Shown one piece after another: positions 26,016 to 34,796 of a stretch of 64,000 nucleotides of DNA. Origin of the DNA: Antarctobacter heliothermus (lineage in GTDB: Bacteria > Pseudomonadota > Alphaproteobacteria > Rhodobacterales > Rhodobacteraceae); contig NZ_CP022542.1 in assembly GCF_002237555.1 (NCBI RefSeq), forward strand, positions 62,001 through 126,000. Direction: 5' to 3'. The stretch's first letter is position 1. The number at the start of each line of letters is the position of its first letter. A model generated the notes under the pieces. The model saw nothing but the letters and a program-made list of their open reading frames with translations. It did no database searches and was not told the DNA's origin. Both the position numbers and the translations under genes were made by a program.

Positions 26016-27512
26016 ATGATCCTTCTCGATATCACCACCAGCTACACTTTCCGCCACTGGAAGGCGATGGGCCTTCTGCGGGTCGAGCAAGAGGTGATCC
26101 GCGCCTTCCGCGCGCAGTACGGCGAGGCAGTGACCTTTGGCATCTACAACCCGGTGCTGGAGGGGTATTACCGTGTGCCTCCCGAAGAGATCGACGCGAT
26201 TTTGGCAGAGCGCCGCTGGGTGGTGCCATCCCGTGACCGGGCCGCGATGTCACCCTCACGTCTGCGGCGGCACATGCGCCGCTTTCGGCTGGCCCGCGAT
26301 ATCCGGCAGGCGGTGCGCCGGTTTCCCGGCGCGGACCCCATCACCGAATTGCGCCGCGACGCGGCGCTGGCACAGGCGCTGTCACGCGTCAGCCTTGAGG
26401 AATATTCCAGCCTGCGCCGCTGGCTGGGCATGGCGCAGCGGCTCACCCCGAAATTGGCCCCGGTGCTGTCGCGCACCGATCTGGTCAACCACCAGTTGCA
26501 CCACGGCCAGCTGGATGCACAGGCCCCCGACCGCTTTGCCCCCGAAAACGCCATCGATCCGGGGCAGGTCACGCAATACCTGTCGGTCGGCGGCTTCTGG
26601 TCGGACAGCCGCTATGAATACGCCTACCACGCCCGCAAGGACCACGGCTGGACCGTGCATTACCTGATCTACGACCTGATCCCGGTGCTGTGGCGGCACC
26701 TGACCGAACCCACCACCAAGGAAACCTTTCCACTGGCGCTGCACTGGATGCTCTGGGGGGTCGATCAGGTCTGGACCATCTCCGACACCACCCGGCGGGA
26801 TCTGCTGGCCCATGTGGCCGACCACGGCTATCCGCCGCTGAACGACCGCTGGGTGACGCCGGTCTTGCTGGGGGCCGACAGCACCGCGCCCGCGGATGCG
26901 GACACCACCCGCGCCACACTGGCGCGGCATGATCTGGACCCGGGCGGCTATGTGCTGATGGTCGGCACGCTGGAGCCGCGCAAGAACCACGATTTCGCCT
27001 ATCGTCTGTGGCGTGAGCTGCACCAGCGGCATCCGGACAAGGTGCTGCCGCTGATCTTTGTCGGCCAGCCGGGGTGGAGCATGGGTCCCTTTGTCGAAAT
27101 GCTGGCCGAGGATGTGGGCCTGCCGCACGAGGCCATCCGCATCCTGACCGATGTCGACGACGAGGCGCTTGGCGTGCTCTACGACAACTGCCGCTTTACC
27201 CTGTACCCCTCCCACTATGAGGGTTGGGGCCTGCCGGTGGTCGAAAGCCTGAACCACGGCAAACCCTGCCTGTGTTCCGACGCCCCCTCGATCGTCGAGG
27301 CGGCCCAAGGGGCTGCGGACTGCCTGCCGCTGCTGGACGGCGAGGCATGGGCGGCGCGGGCTTTGGCGCTGATGGGCGACGAGGCCACCTATGCCGAGGC
27401 GCTGGACCGGGCAGAGGCGTTTGGCGGCTACAGCTGGCAGGATTTCCGCCAGAACCTGATCGCGGATTTTGAGGCGTTTCAGGATGAGCTGCCCGTGCAG
27501 CGTGTCGGCTGA
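26016..27512 (+). CDS. GT4-family glycosyltransferase
   Basis: 498 residues, cytoplasmic retaining-type glycosyltransferase (GT-B fold). The C-terminal donor domain has VLMVGTLEPRKNHDF (residues 313-327) and the E-x7-E motif in YPSHYEGWGLPVVESLNHGK (Glu402 and Glu410), characteristic of GT4 mannosyl/glucosyltransferases. The N-terminal 200 residues are specific to this subgroup and begin ILLDITTSYTFRHW, a start often seen in rhamnosyl/mannosyl transferases of surface polysaccharide loci. ATG 26016 is used over an upstream frame. Together with gmd, a mannose-derived polymer is possible; donor specificity is not shown by the sequence. Confidence 0.87.
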   Translation: MILLDITTSYTFRHWKAMGLLRVEQEVIRAFRAQYGEAVTFGIYNPVLEGYYRVPPEEIDAILAERRWVVPSRDRAAMSPSRLRRHMRRFRLARDIRQAVRRFPGADPITELRRDAALAQALSRVSLEEYSSLRRWLGMAQRLTPKLAPVLSRTDLVNHQLHHGQLDAQAPDRFAPENAIDPGQVTQYLSVGGFWSDSRYEYAYHARKDHGWTVHYLIYDLIPVLWRHLTEPTTKETFPLALHWMLWGVDQVWTISDTTRRDLLAHVADHGYPPLNDRWVTPVLLGADSTAPADADTTRATLARHDLDPGGYVLMVGTLEPRKNHDFAYRLWRELHQRHPDKVLPLIFVGQPGWSMGPFVEMLAEDVGLPHEAIRILTDVDDEALGVLYDNCRFTLYPSHYEGWGLPVVESLNHGKPCLCSDAPSIVEAAQGAADCLPLLDGEAWAARALALMGDEATYAEALDRAEAFGGYSWQDFRQNLIADFEAFQDELPVQRVG

Positions 27513-27648
27513 GGCCGGATAAACCCTGCCATGGCGGTCTTTTTTTGGTGCAGTTTTCCTGAAATCGGCTTGATTTTTCACGATAATCTGACAGCCTCGC
27601 CCCCGAGCGCGCAAGCAGTTTCAATTAGATTTTGACAAAGGACGACCC

Positions 27649-28881
27649 ATGGCCATTTCAGTCGGCGATATCTACTTTACCGCAAACCTGACGGATCTGA
27701 GCGGGGATGGCGCCGAAAGCTTTTCCTTTGTGGCCACAACCGCGATTGCCGCCGGGGAGGTCATCACATTTCACGGCCCCGAAAGCGCCTTCACCGTTGG
27801 CAATTCGTCTTTTACCTTTACCGTCGGGGCGGCCGGGTTAAGCGCGTTTGATCGTGTCACGATCGTCGAAAGCAGCTTAGTTCCGAACACTATTATCCTG
27901 GCCAGTGACCCCTCCGGCGGGTCCACCAGCGCAGTGTCCGGAAACGGGTGGAGCATTACCGACAACGACAACATCATCGCCGCGCAGGGCGGGCAGGTTC
28001 TGGCCGCGATCGTCAATTCCAGCAGCAGCGGGTCGGCATGGAACAACAACCTTGATGTCACCGGCCTGTCGACGACACAGCTGGACAGTTTCCTGATCGC
28101 AAATCCGACGCTCAGCCCGATTGCCGAACATGTGGGCGGCCTGACGGACAACGCGATGTTCAGCGGCACGGATATCACGACGCAGGGCAGCAATCCGGCG
28201 TTCTGGGTGACAACGGATGACGCCGTGGACCACACGTCCCCGACCATCGGCACGACGACCTATACGACCCAGGACGCCAACATAAACTGCTTTGCGGCCG
28301 GCACCCTGATTGCAACCCCGACCGGAGAGCGCGCCATCGAAACACTGCGCAACGGTGACCGGATCCTGACGGCGGACGGGCAGGAGACGCGGGTGCTGTG
28401 GCTGGCGCAGCAGACCATCGACGCGCGGCACGGGATCGCCGCCCGCCGCGCCCCGGTGCGCATTGCTGCGGGTGCCTTGGGCAATCATACGGATCTGATT
28501 GTCACGGCGGACCACGGCATGATTGTCGACGGGCTGGTGATCAACGCCTCTGCGCTGGTGAACGGCGGGACCATCGACTGGGTGGCGGATGCGGATATCC
28601 CCGCCGGGTTCACCGTCTATCACATTGAAACCGCCGCGCATGACGTTATCCTTGCCAATGGGGCGGCGGCTGAAACCTTCATGGATGCGGTGGGGCGGGC
28701 CTGTTTCGACAACCATCAGGACTATCTCGACCTGTATGGCTGCGAGCGAATTATCCCTGAAATGACCCGCCCGAGGATTTCATCCCGGCGGTTGCTGCCG
28801 GCGGCCATCCGGGCACGGCTGGGGATTGCCGAGGACAGCACCGATAAATGCTCCGGGGGCGATCTGGCGCAAAGCGCCTGA
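27649..28881 (+). CDS. Hint (hedgehog/intein) domain protein
   Basis: 410 residues. Residues 1 to about 205 are Ser/Thr/Gly-rich and beta-rich with no signal peptide. A Hint domain starts at Cys214 (NINCFAAGTLIATPTG) and includes the RAIETLRNGDRILTADG block and the catalytic T-x-x-H element VTADHGM (Thr286, His289). Hint domains cleave the peptide bond before the Cys by thioester chemistry. There is no terminal His-Asn pair and the remaining C-terminus is about 80 residues, so it is not a splicing intein; bacterial intein-like self-cleavage of a secreted protein is more likely. Such proteins are common in Rhodobacteraceae next to RTX genes. ATG has AAAGGACGACCC upstream. Confidence 0.85.
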   Translation: MAISVGDIYFTANLTDLSGDGAESFSFVATTAIAAGEVITFHGPESAFTVGNSSFTFTVGAAGLSAFDRVTIVESSLVPNTIILASDPSGGSTSAVSGNGWSITDNDNIIAAQGGQVLAAIVNSSSSGSAWNNNLDVTGLSTTQLDSFLIANPTLSPIAEHVGGLTDNAMFSGTDITTQGSNPAFWVTTDDAVDHTSPTIGTTTYTTQDANINCFAAGTLIATPTGERAIETLRNGDRILTADGQETRVLWLAQQTIDARHGIAARRAPVRIAAGALGNHTDLIVTADHGMIVDGLVINASALVNGGTIDWVADADIPAGFTVYHIETAAHDVILANGAAAETFMDAVGRACFDNHQDYLDLYGCERIIPEMTRPRISSRRLLPAAIRARLGIAEDSTDKCSGGDLAQSA

Positions 28882-28891
28882 TAAACGCGCG

Positions 28892-28930
28892 CCATGCCCG
28901 CCCCATCCTCATCCGGGGGGGCGGGCATGG
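28892..28930 (+). terminator. strong 13-bp stem-loop after the Hint gene
   Basis: CCATGCCCGCCCC at 28892-28904 is perfectly complementary to GGGGCGGGCATGG at 28918-28930, with a 13-base loop. It begins 11 bases after the Hint gene stop and would form a very stable RNA hairpin. No T-tract follows, so it may act as an attenuator or Rho-linked stop. It precedes the next plus-strand glycosyltransferase by about 90 bases. Confidence 0.5.
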
Positions 28931-29022
28931 GCGGCGGTCTGCGGACCGGACAGTTTGCACATTGCATTCCGCCGCCGTTCAGGGCGATACACCGTCGAGT
29001 TGCGCAAAGAGTACTGCCTACA

Positions 29023-30192
29023 GTGAAGATCGTCACGCTTTCGACCTATCCCGTCAGCCACCCGTTCCACGGCGGGCAGCGACGGCTTGACGCCATCACC
29101 CGCGTGTTGCGCGGCGCGGACCATGAGGTCACGGCGATGCCGTTTTTCTTTGGTCCGCATTACCCGCAGCATACCGCCGATGAGGCGCTGACCGCGCTGC
29201 CGGGTGAGATGCACGGCGACATTGCCCGTGCCGGGCTGCGCGAAGACCTGCACATGCACCGGCTGCTGCACCCGGGCGTGCCCGCCTTTGATGCCGCGCG
29301 CCAGCGGTTGGACCAGATCCGCCCCGACGCGCTGCATTTCGAACAGCCTTGGCTGCTACCGCTGCTGGAGGCGCTGCTGGAGGACATCCCCGAGGCCGAG
29401 CGTCCCGCAGTGGTTTACGGCTCGCAGAACATCGAAAGCGTGCTGATCCCCGCGCGCTTTCGCGATGAGACCGACGCGCTGGAACAGGCGGCCACCCGGC
29501 GCGCCGATATGGTGGTTGCGGTCAGCGCGGCGGATGCGCAGGTGCTGGAACGCTGGCGCACGCCGGGGCAGGGCGCGCCTGTGGTTGTGGCCCCCAACGG
29601 CTGCTGGCCCCCGGCGCTGGACACCGGCGCGCCGCGCCCCATCGCCGAGGACTACCTGATGCTGGCGGGCAGCGGCCATGGTCCCAATGCCGAGGGGTAC
29701 TGGGACGTGATCGGCCGCATTCCCGGCTGCATCCCGCCCGACGGGCGGCTGGCGGTGGTCGGCGGCGTTGGCGACCTGCTGCGCGCCGATCCGCGCTTTC
29801 GCCATTTTCGCAAGCTCAACGACCATCTGGTGCAGATCACCGGCCGCGTCGAAGAGGATGTGCTGCAGGCGCTGTTGACCCATGCCAAGGGCATCTGCCT
29901 GCCGATCAAATCCGGCGGTGGCACCAACCTGAAAACCGCCGAGGCGCTGTTGAGCCTCAAACCGGTGATCGCCATGCGCCCGGCCTTTCGCGGCTTTGAA
30001 GAGGCGATGTCGCTGGGCGGTGTTCATGTGGCCGAGACCGAAACCGAATTCCGCGCCCATGTGCGCGCTCTTTTTGCAGGACATCTCACCGGCACCCGCG
30101 TGGCAGAGGACGTCGCCCGGTACACATGGGACGCAACGCTGGCCGATCTGGCCCCGGCCTACGCCCGCCTGATCCGCGCCGCCCGATTCTAG
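29023..30192 (+). CDS. GT4-like glycosyltransferase (GTG start)
   Basis: About 389 residues. The N-terminal domain starts with KIVTLSTYPVSHPFHGGQRR, the usual acceptor-side glycine loop of GT-B enzymes. The donor domain has YLMLAGSGHGPNAEGY and the late motif LPIKSGGGTNLKTAEALLSLK, where the conserved Glu and the GxGTxLK pattern of GT4-type enzymes are visible. The frame is open upstream to 28894, but that part lies in the terminator hairpin; the GTG at 29023 gives the canonical N-terminus, though its ribosome-binding site is weak. A plus-strand sulfotransferase follows 10 bases after the stop. Substrate unknown. Confidence 0.8.
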   Translation: MKIVTLSTYPVSHPFHGGQRRLDAITRVLRGADHEVTAMPFFFGPHYPQHTADEALTALPGEMHGDIARAGLREDLHMHRLLHPGVPAFDAARQRLDQIRPDALHFEQPWLLPLLEALLEDIPEAERPAVVYGSQNIESVLIPARFRDETDALEQAATRRADMVVAVSAADAQVLERWRTPGQGAPVVVAPNGCWPPALDTGAPRPIAEDYLMLAGSGHGPNAEGYWDVIGRIPGCIPPDGRLAVVGGVGDLLRADPRFRHFRKLNDHLVQITGRVEEDVLQALLTHAKGICLPIKSGGGTNLKTAEALLSLKPVIAMRPAFRGFEEAMSLGGVHVAETETEFRAHVRALFAGHLTGTRVAEDVARYTWDATLADLAPAYARLIRAARF

Positions 30193-30202
30193 GAGACCTT
30201 AC

Positions 30203-31171
30203 ATGGACCGCACCGACCTGGATCCCAAGGCACCCGTCGACAGAACGACCATCCGTGAGACCTATCAGTTCTACCTTGGCCGGGGCGCGCATCTGAACAC
30301 CATCAACGCGCTGATCGACCGCAAGCTGCCGCTGGGGCGGCTGGAAAACAACATGGTGAACTCCCGCGAGTACTGGCAAAAAGGCCCGGTGCTGGCGACC
30401 CACCGGCGCGGCCAGTGGGACGGGTCCATTCTGGTGGTGAAACCGGCGCGGATGCTGTTTTGCCCGATCGCCAAGGTGGCCAATACCTCGGTCAAGGACT
30501 GGGCGCTGCGGCTGTGTGGCCACAAGGCCGACCAGCCGGTGCACACGCTGCTGGATGGCGGCAAGATCCGGCTGCAGGCGCGCCACCATTCCGAACGGCA
30601 GTTCAACGAGATCCTGCGCGACCCGGACTGGGCGCGGGTGGCGATCCTGCGCGATCCGATCGACCGGCTGATCAGCTGCTACTGGGACAAGTTCGTGCGC
30701 AACCGCCGCACGCCTTCGGTGCTGCATCACACCACCCCGGTCTACCGTTTCCTGCTAAGCGAGGAAGAGATCACAGAAGAGCAGATCGAACAGGGCATCA
30801 CCTTTCGGCAATTCTGCCACTACATCAACCTCGCCCCGCGCGACGCGATGGACCCGCATTGGGCACCGCAGTCGCGCTATCTGGAAACCTTGCGCTGGGA
30901 CCACCTGTTCCGCATCGACAACATCGACGCCTTTGAACGCTTTGTGCTGGATCGCTGCCCCGAGAATCTGCAGAATGTGCGGCTGGGGATGCGCAACGTG
31001 GCCCCGCGCAACAAAAAGACAGTGGACGCAAAGCTGGCCGACACGCCGCCCAAGCAGTTGGACAAATACGCCAACCTGCCCAACGAAGTCATGCTGACCC
31101 CCGACATCGAGGATTTCATCCGCGATTACTTTGCGCTGGATTACATGCTGCTGGAGCGGTGCGAGGGCTGA
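30203..31171 (+). CDS. sulfotransferase family 2 (carbohydrate sulfotransferase-like)
   Basis: 322 residues. MLFCPIAKVANTSVKDWALR (residues 84-103) is the 5'-phosphosulfate-binding motif of the Sulfotransfer_2 family, which includes eukaryotic chondroitin and HNK-1 sulfotransferases. ARVAILRDPIDRLISCYWDK (145-164) is the 3'-phosphate-binding motif with Arg150 and Ser158. No signal anchor, so it would act in the cytoplasm on an unexported sugar chain. It follows the GT4-like gene by 10 bases, so glycosyl transfer and sulfation are probably coupled. This third sulfotransferase-fold protein is the best evidence that the locus makes a sulfated glycan. Confidence 0.87.
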   Translation: MDRTDLDPKAPVDRTTIRETYQFYLGRGAHLNTINALIDRKLPLGRLENNMVNSREYWQKGPVLATHRRGQWDGSILVVKPARMLFCPIAKVANTSVKDWALRLCGHKADQPVHTLLDGGKIRLQARHHSERQFNEILRDPDWARVAILRDPIDRLISCYWDKFVRNRRTPSVLHHTTPVYRFLLSEEEITEEQIEQGITFRQFCHYINLAPRDAMDPHWAPQSRYLETLRWDHLFRIDNIDAFERFVLDRCPENLQNVRLGMRNVAPRNKKTVDAKLADTPPKQLDKYANLPNEVMLTPDIEDFIRDYFALDYMLLERCEG

Positions 31172-31269
31172 CAGCCGCTCCGCGCGCCGCCGGTCAAGAC
31201 CCATACCGTGACAGAGCCCGCAGAGGTGGCGGCAGGGCGCCAGGGCGGTTACAGCATCAGTCCCACGTA

Positions 31270-31731
31270 CATGCGAACGGTACAGGGGCGGGCCCCGGCC
31301 TCACGATCGGAGCGGCTCTGGCGCTGCTCCACAGTGATCGCACAGTGATGGGCGTGATGGGTGACGGAGAATTTCTGCAAGGCGTCACTGCTCTGTGGAC
31401 GGCGGCCCACTACCAGATCCCAGCGCTTTTCATCATTTCCAATAATCGTTCAAATTATAACGACGAGATCCACCAAGCCGCGATGGCGAAGGAACGCGGA
31501 AGACCGCCGCAGAACAGGTGGGTCGGCCAGCAGATTGACAAGCCCGCACCGGATCTTGCGGCGCTTGCGCGTGCGCAAGGAGTCGACGCAGAGGGACCGG
31601 TCAAGAATGTGCCCGATCTCATGGCGGCAATCGAGCGCGGCCTCGCGGCCGTGGACGCCGGAAAACTGTATCTGATCGATGCCCATGTCGCGCTTGGATA
31701 CACCAAGAAAATCGTGACCCGCGGGCATTGA
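31270..31731 (+). pseudogene. thiamine-diphosphate enzyme, C-terminal fragment
   Basis: This reading frame encodes only the C-terminal TPP-binding domain of an acetolactate synthase/benzoylformate decarboxylase-like protein: GTGAGPGLTIGAALALL, then VMGDGEFLQGVTALWTAAHY and FIISNNRSNYND, which give the GDG(x~27)NN cofactor motif, and RPPQNRWVGQQID. A complete enzyme has about 550 residues, so two thirds are missing. Upstream, sequence resemblance fades within 100 bases of the sulfotransferase stop, marking a deletion or recombination point. No start codon with a ribosome-binding site precedes it. The stop is 7 bases before the aldehyde dehydrogenase gene, an arrangement typical of decarboxylase-dehydrogenase pairs. 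Confidence 0.75.
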
Positions 31732-31738
31732 GGATAGG

Positions 31739-33199
31739 ATGAAACTAATGGACATTCAATCGGTTCTTCCAGCCAAACGTGATCTTTACTACGGCGGCGC
31801 ATGGCACAAGCCGTCGGGCGGCTATGTCGATGTCGTCAACCCATCGACAGGCGAAAGTCTTGGCCCGGTTGCGCAGGCCGACCAAGAAGATGTTGCCAAG
31901 ATCATTGCCGCCGCGCGCGCGGGATTTGAGCAGTGGCAAGGGACTTTGCCAAAGGAGCGTTCTGGAGTCTTGCGAGAGATCGCCAGAATCATTCGCGCCA
32001 ATGCAGAGGAGCTCGCCCTGCTTGATGCGGCCAATTGCGGCAATCCAGTTACCGCGCTATTGCGCGATGCGGAAAACTCGGCCTCCAAGCTCGATTATTT
32101 CGCCGGTGTCGCGCTCGAGGCGAAGGGGAGCACGATCCCTGCGGGCGAGGACATGATGTGCATGACTGTCCGAGAGCCTTGGGGGGTGTGCCTGCGTATT
32201 GGCGCCTTCAATCACCCCATCTCCTTCGCCGGAGGCAGGATCGGCGCACCCCTTGCCACGGGCAATTCCGTCATTCTCAAACCATCTCCGCAGGCGCCGC
32301 TCTCGGCGCTGCGCATTGCCGAACTTATCGAGGGGATCGCACCACCGGGGGTGATCAATTTCGTCACCTGTGGGCTGGAGGCCACTCAATCTTTCGTTGC
32401 AGATCCCAAGGTTGATATGGTCTCCATTGTCGGGAGCATTAACACCGGGCGCGCGGTCGCGAAGGCCTGTGCGGACAGGCTGAAGCCAATGATCTGTGAG
32501 CTCTCGGGAAAGAATGCGCTGATCGCCTATCCCGATGCGGATATTGCTCGCACCATCACGGGGGCGGTACGGGGAATGAACTTCACATGGTGTGGGCAGT
32601 CTTGTGGCTCGACTTCACGCCTTTTCGTTCACGATTCCATACATGATCAAATCGCCGAAGGCGTGATCGAGGCGTCCAAACGGTTCAAACCCGGAATCGC
32701 AACCGACAAGGCAACCAATATGGGTGCGATCATTTCAAAGCCTCAGTTCGACAAGATCATGGGCTATAACGAACTGGGCAAGAAACAAGGCGCCACACTC
32801 CGCCTTGGTGGGCAACGTGCTAGCGGGGCCGAGCTTGCCAATGGATATTTTATCGAACCCACGGTTTTTACTGATGTCACTCCTGATATGGCGATCGCAC
32901 ATGAAGAGATCTTCGGTCCGGTGCTTTCGATTATTCGCTGGAGCGATGAAGAAGAGATGTTGGCGCATGTGAATTCTGTCGACTATGGCCTTACAGCGGC
33001 CATATACACGCAGGATGTCTCGCGTGCGCACCGGGTGGCGCGCAAAGTACAATCCGGCTTTGTGTGGATTAACGACACCTCTTCGCACTATCTCGGTGCG
33101 CCTTTTGGCGGCTACAAGCTATCAGGTGTGGGGCGAGAGGAATCCATCGAAGAACTGCTTGCATTTACCCAGATCAAGACGGTCAAAATCGCGCTTTAA
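31739..33199 (+). CDS. NAD(P)-dependent aldehyde dehydrogenase
   Basis: 486 residues, full length for the family. Catalytic and cofactor residues are visible: Asn158 (GAFNHP), Lys181 (VILKPS), the glycine pair in SIVGSINTGR, general-base Glu254 (ICELSGKNA) and nucleophile Cys289 (WCGQSCGSTSR). ELSGKN replaces the commoner ELGGKS. The gene is lower in G+C and uses codons more evenly than the polysaccharide genes before it, which points to transfer together with the truncated thiamine-diphosphate gene. The pair resembles 2-oxoacid decarboxylase/aldehyde dehydrogenase modules such as the mandelate pathway, but the substrate is not known and the pathway is now broken. ATG 31739 has GAGGATAGG upstream. 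Confidence 0.9.
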   Translation: MKLMDIQSVLPAKRDLYYGGAWHKPSGGYVDVVNPSTGESLGPVAQADQEDVAKIIAAARAGFEQWQGTLPKERSGVLREIARIIRANAEELALLDAANCGNPVTALLRDAENSASKLDYFAGVALEAKGSTIPAGEDMMCMTVREPWGVCLRIGAFNHPISFAGGRIGAPLATGNSVILKPSPQAPLSALRIAELIEGIAPPGVINFVTCGLEATQSFVADPKVDMVSIVGSINTGRAVAKACADRLKPMICELSGKNALIAYPDADIARTITGAVRGMNFTWCGQSCGSTSRLFVHDSIHDQIAEGVIEASKRFKPGIATDKATNMGAIISKPQFDKIMGYNELGKKQGATLRLGGQRASGAELANGYFIEPTVFTDVTPDMAIAHEEIFGPVLSIIRWSDEEEMLAHVNSVDYGLTAAIYTQDVSRAHRVARKVQSGFVWINDTSSHYLGAPFGGYKLSGVGREESIEELLAFTQIKTVKIAL

Positions 33200-33479
33200 C
33201 GCCCATAGCGCCCCTGTTCGGCAGGGGCGCAGTTTTGAGGGTAGCGTGCACTCGCGTACAGCGTTTGTTTCAACCACTTTGAAGTGTCACCGGATGCGCA
33301 CAGTAGAAGTGTCCCACAGGGGCGCTGACGGGAGCGCCGCTTGGCAGGGCGGAGAGCTCACATATCGTAGCCTGGCCGGCTGCGCGGGCCTCTCGCTCGG
33401 CGTGTTTTTGGGCGTAGTAGGCGTCGAGTTTCGATGGTCATTCTGGTGATTTGCGGCCGGTGGGTTCGTAGCGCGTCCG
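33200..33479. other. gap between aldehyde dehydrogenase and insertion-sequence remnant
   Basis: No gene is supported. The right part is likely the non-coding end of the ISNCY-type remnant. The octamer GAAGTGTC is found twice at 33281-33288 and 33306-33313, 25 bases apart, and may mark an element end. I cannot identify a complete inverted repeat. Confidence 0.3.
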
Positions 33480-33934
33480 CTACTTTCCGGCACGCGGTTT
33501 CTTGGGCGGCGCCTTGTCCTGCTCTTCCTTGATGAACTCGAGCACCGCGCTCAGATTCTTGTTCTCGGTGATCGCGGCGTGGGTCACGCGCTGATCCTTG
33601 TCGAAGGCGGAGTAGGGGAGAGAGAGACTCCCTTCCATCGAAACTCCAGCCGACCTTCGGGAAACTCGTAACTGTCCATGTATTTGCCGGGCAGGCCGCG
33701 CGTGACGTCGTTCTCCTCGAGGAGGATGCGCCGTCGTTCGTAGAAGAACGCCAGCTGCTGGCTGACATAGCGTTCGTCGCGCAAACACAGGATGTCCCGC
33801 AGGCGATCCGGCTCGATATTGAGCGCACGGTGCAGGTTGTCCGGGCGGCGCGGCGCCTTGGCGAACTTCGCGTTGTAGCGCTCGACAAAGTTGAGCAGGA
33901 AGGCATTGCCTGCCTCCAGGTCCGAGATACCGGC
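33480..33934 (-). pseudogene. ISNCY-family transposase, C-terminal fragment with frameshift
   Basis: Minus-strand translation gives GISDLEAGNAFLLNFVERYN, KFAKAPRRPDNLHRALN and RDERYVSQQLAFFYERRR, the usual C-terminal part of ISNCY transposases. At 33620-33631 a CT dinucleotide run shifts the frame: before it the protein reads FRWKGVSL, after it PYSAFDKDQRVTHAAI must be read in another frame, and it ends DKAPPKKPRAGK at 33480. The first two thirds of the transposase, including the catalytic core, are missing. Confidence 0.75.
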
Positions 33935-34546
33935 AAACCGGGTTTTGCGTTCGACCAGTGAAGCTACATTCATTGTGCCCTGAGACCGCTCAAAGATCAT
34001 CAGATCGCCTTCCCATTCGCCAAATGTCTCGCGCGTCTTCACGTAGTATGGGCGTTCATGGATCGACCGATCCGGCGGAAACACCTGGCCTCTGGGCCGT
34101 CTGGCATAGCGTGGCTGCCGTTTCTTGCGCCGACTGGGAAGATGGCGCGCCAGTTCTTCGGATTGGCCTTCAGCGCTGTAAACGTACGCGTAAATCGTTT
34201 CGTGACTGATCCGGATTGGCTGACCATCGTATCCGAGGCGTCCGGCGATCTGCTCTGGCGTCCAGCCTTCTTTCAGTCTGTCGATCACGTGACCGCGCAA
34301 CGCATCCAAACGGATCAATTTCCGGCGCCGTGCCCGCCGTTCAGACGCGTTTCTTTGAGCGACCATTCCATAGTAGCCGTTCAGATACGGCAGCTCATCA
34401 TCGGTGAAATGGTTCCGCTTGATCTCGCGGTAGACGGTCGAGCGATGCCTGCCAATCTCAGCTGCGATCTTGCTCACCGGCATTTTCGCATTCAGCATGT
34501 CTTCGATTGCGCGTCTCTCACGCAAATCCAGTTCTGTGTGGGCCAT
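33935..34546 (-). pseudogene. IS30-family transposase, N-terminal fragment
   Basis: The first 204 residues starting at 34546 are a normal IS30-family N-terminus: helix-turn-helix region (SKIAAEIGRHRSTVYREIK), ERRARRRKLIRL, EGWTPEQIAGRL, SHETIYAYVYS and the beginning of the catalytic domain FGEWEGDLMIFE with the first Asp. It breaks after ERKTRF at about 33935, where ISNCY-type sequence begins, so the later acidic residues of the DDE triad are lost. The start has a good AAGGAGAACGGAC ribosome-binding site; a fusion protein may be made but should be inactive. Confidence 0.8.
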
Positions 34547-34796
34547 GTCCGTTCTCCTTGCTTTTCAGCAAGATAGGGGAATTGTCGCAACCCATTTTAG
34601 AATGTGCCTCTGCGCACAAGCAAAAGCCAATAATCTTGATTATGTAATATTTCTAGAAATCCGGCGGACTTTTCGAAGTGGATTCCGTCAGCCCGCACCC
34701 GCGACGCGCAGGCCTGCCGCACCGCTGACCACAGGTTTGCATTCTTGCCCCGCAGGACCGGTTGCTCTACCCGCAACTCAAGTCAGGGAGACGCCG

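Larger units (their letters stand above)
33480..34640 (-). mobile_element. composite insertion-sequence remnant (ISNCY 3' part joined to IS30 5' part)
   Basis: The segment holds pieces of two unrelated transposase genes joined in one frame on the minus strand. The IS30-family end, with its upstream leader (the minus strand reads AAAATGGGTTGCGACAATTC around 34580-34600), is on the right; the ISNCY-family end is on the left. Neither transposase is complete and no matched pair of terminal repeats is visible, so the element should not move by itself. It separates the transferred aldehyde dehydrogenase block from the dehydrogenase/TRAP region. Confidence 0.75.

Noticed and set aside
31159..31731. 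Complete thiamine-diphosphate enzyme or new 190-residue gene
   Set aside because: Only the C-terminal cofactor domain is recognisable; the first 35 or so codons are arbitrary reading through the end of the sulfotransferase gene and the junction.
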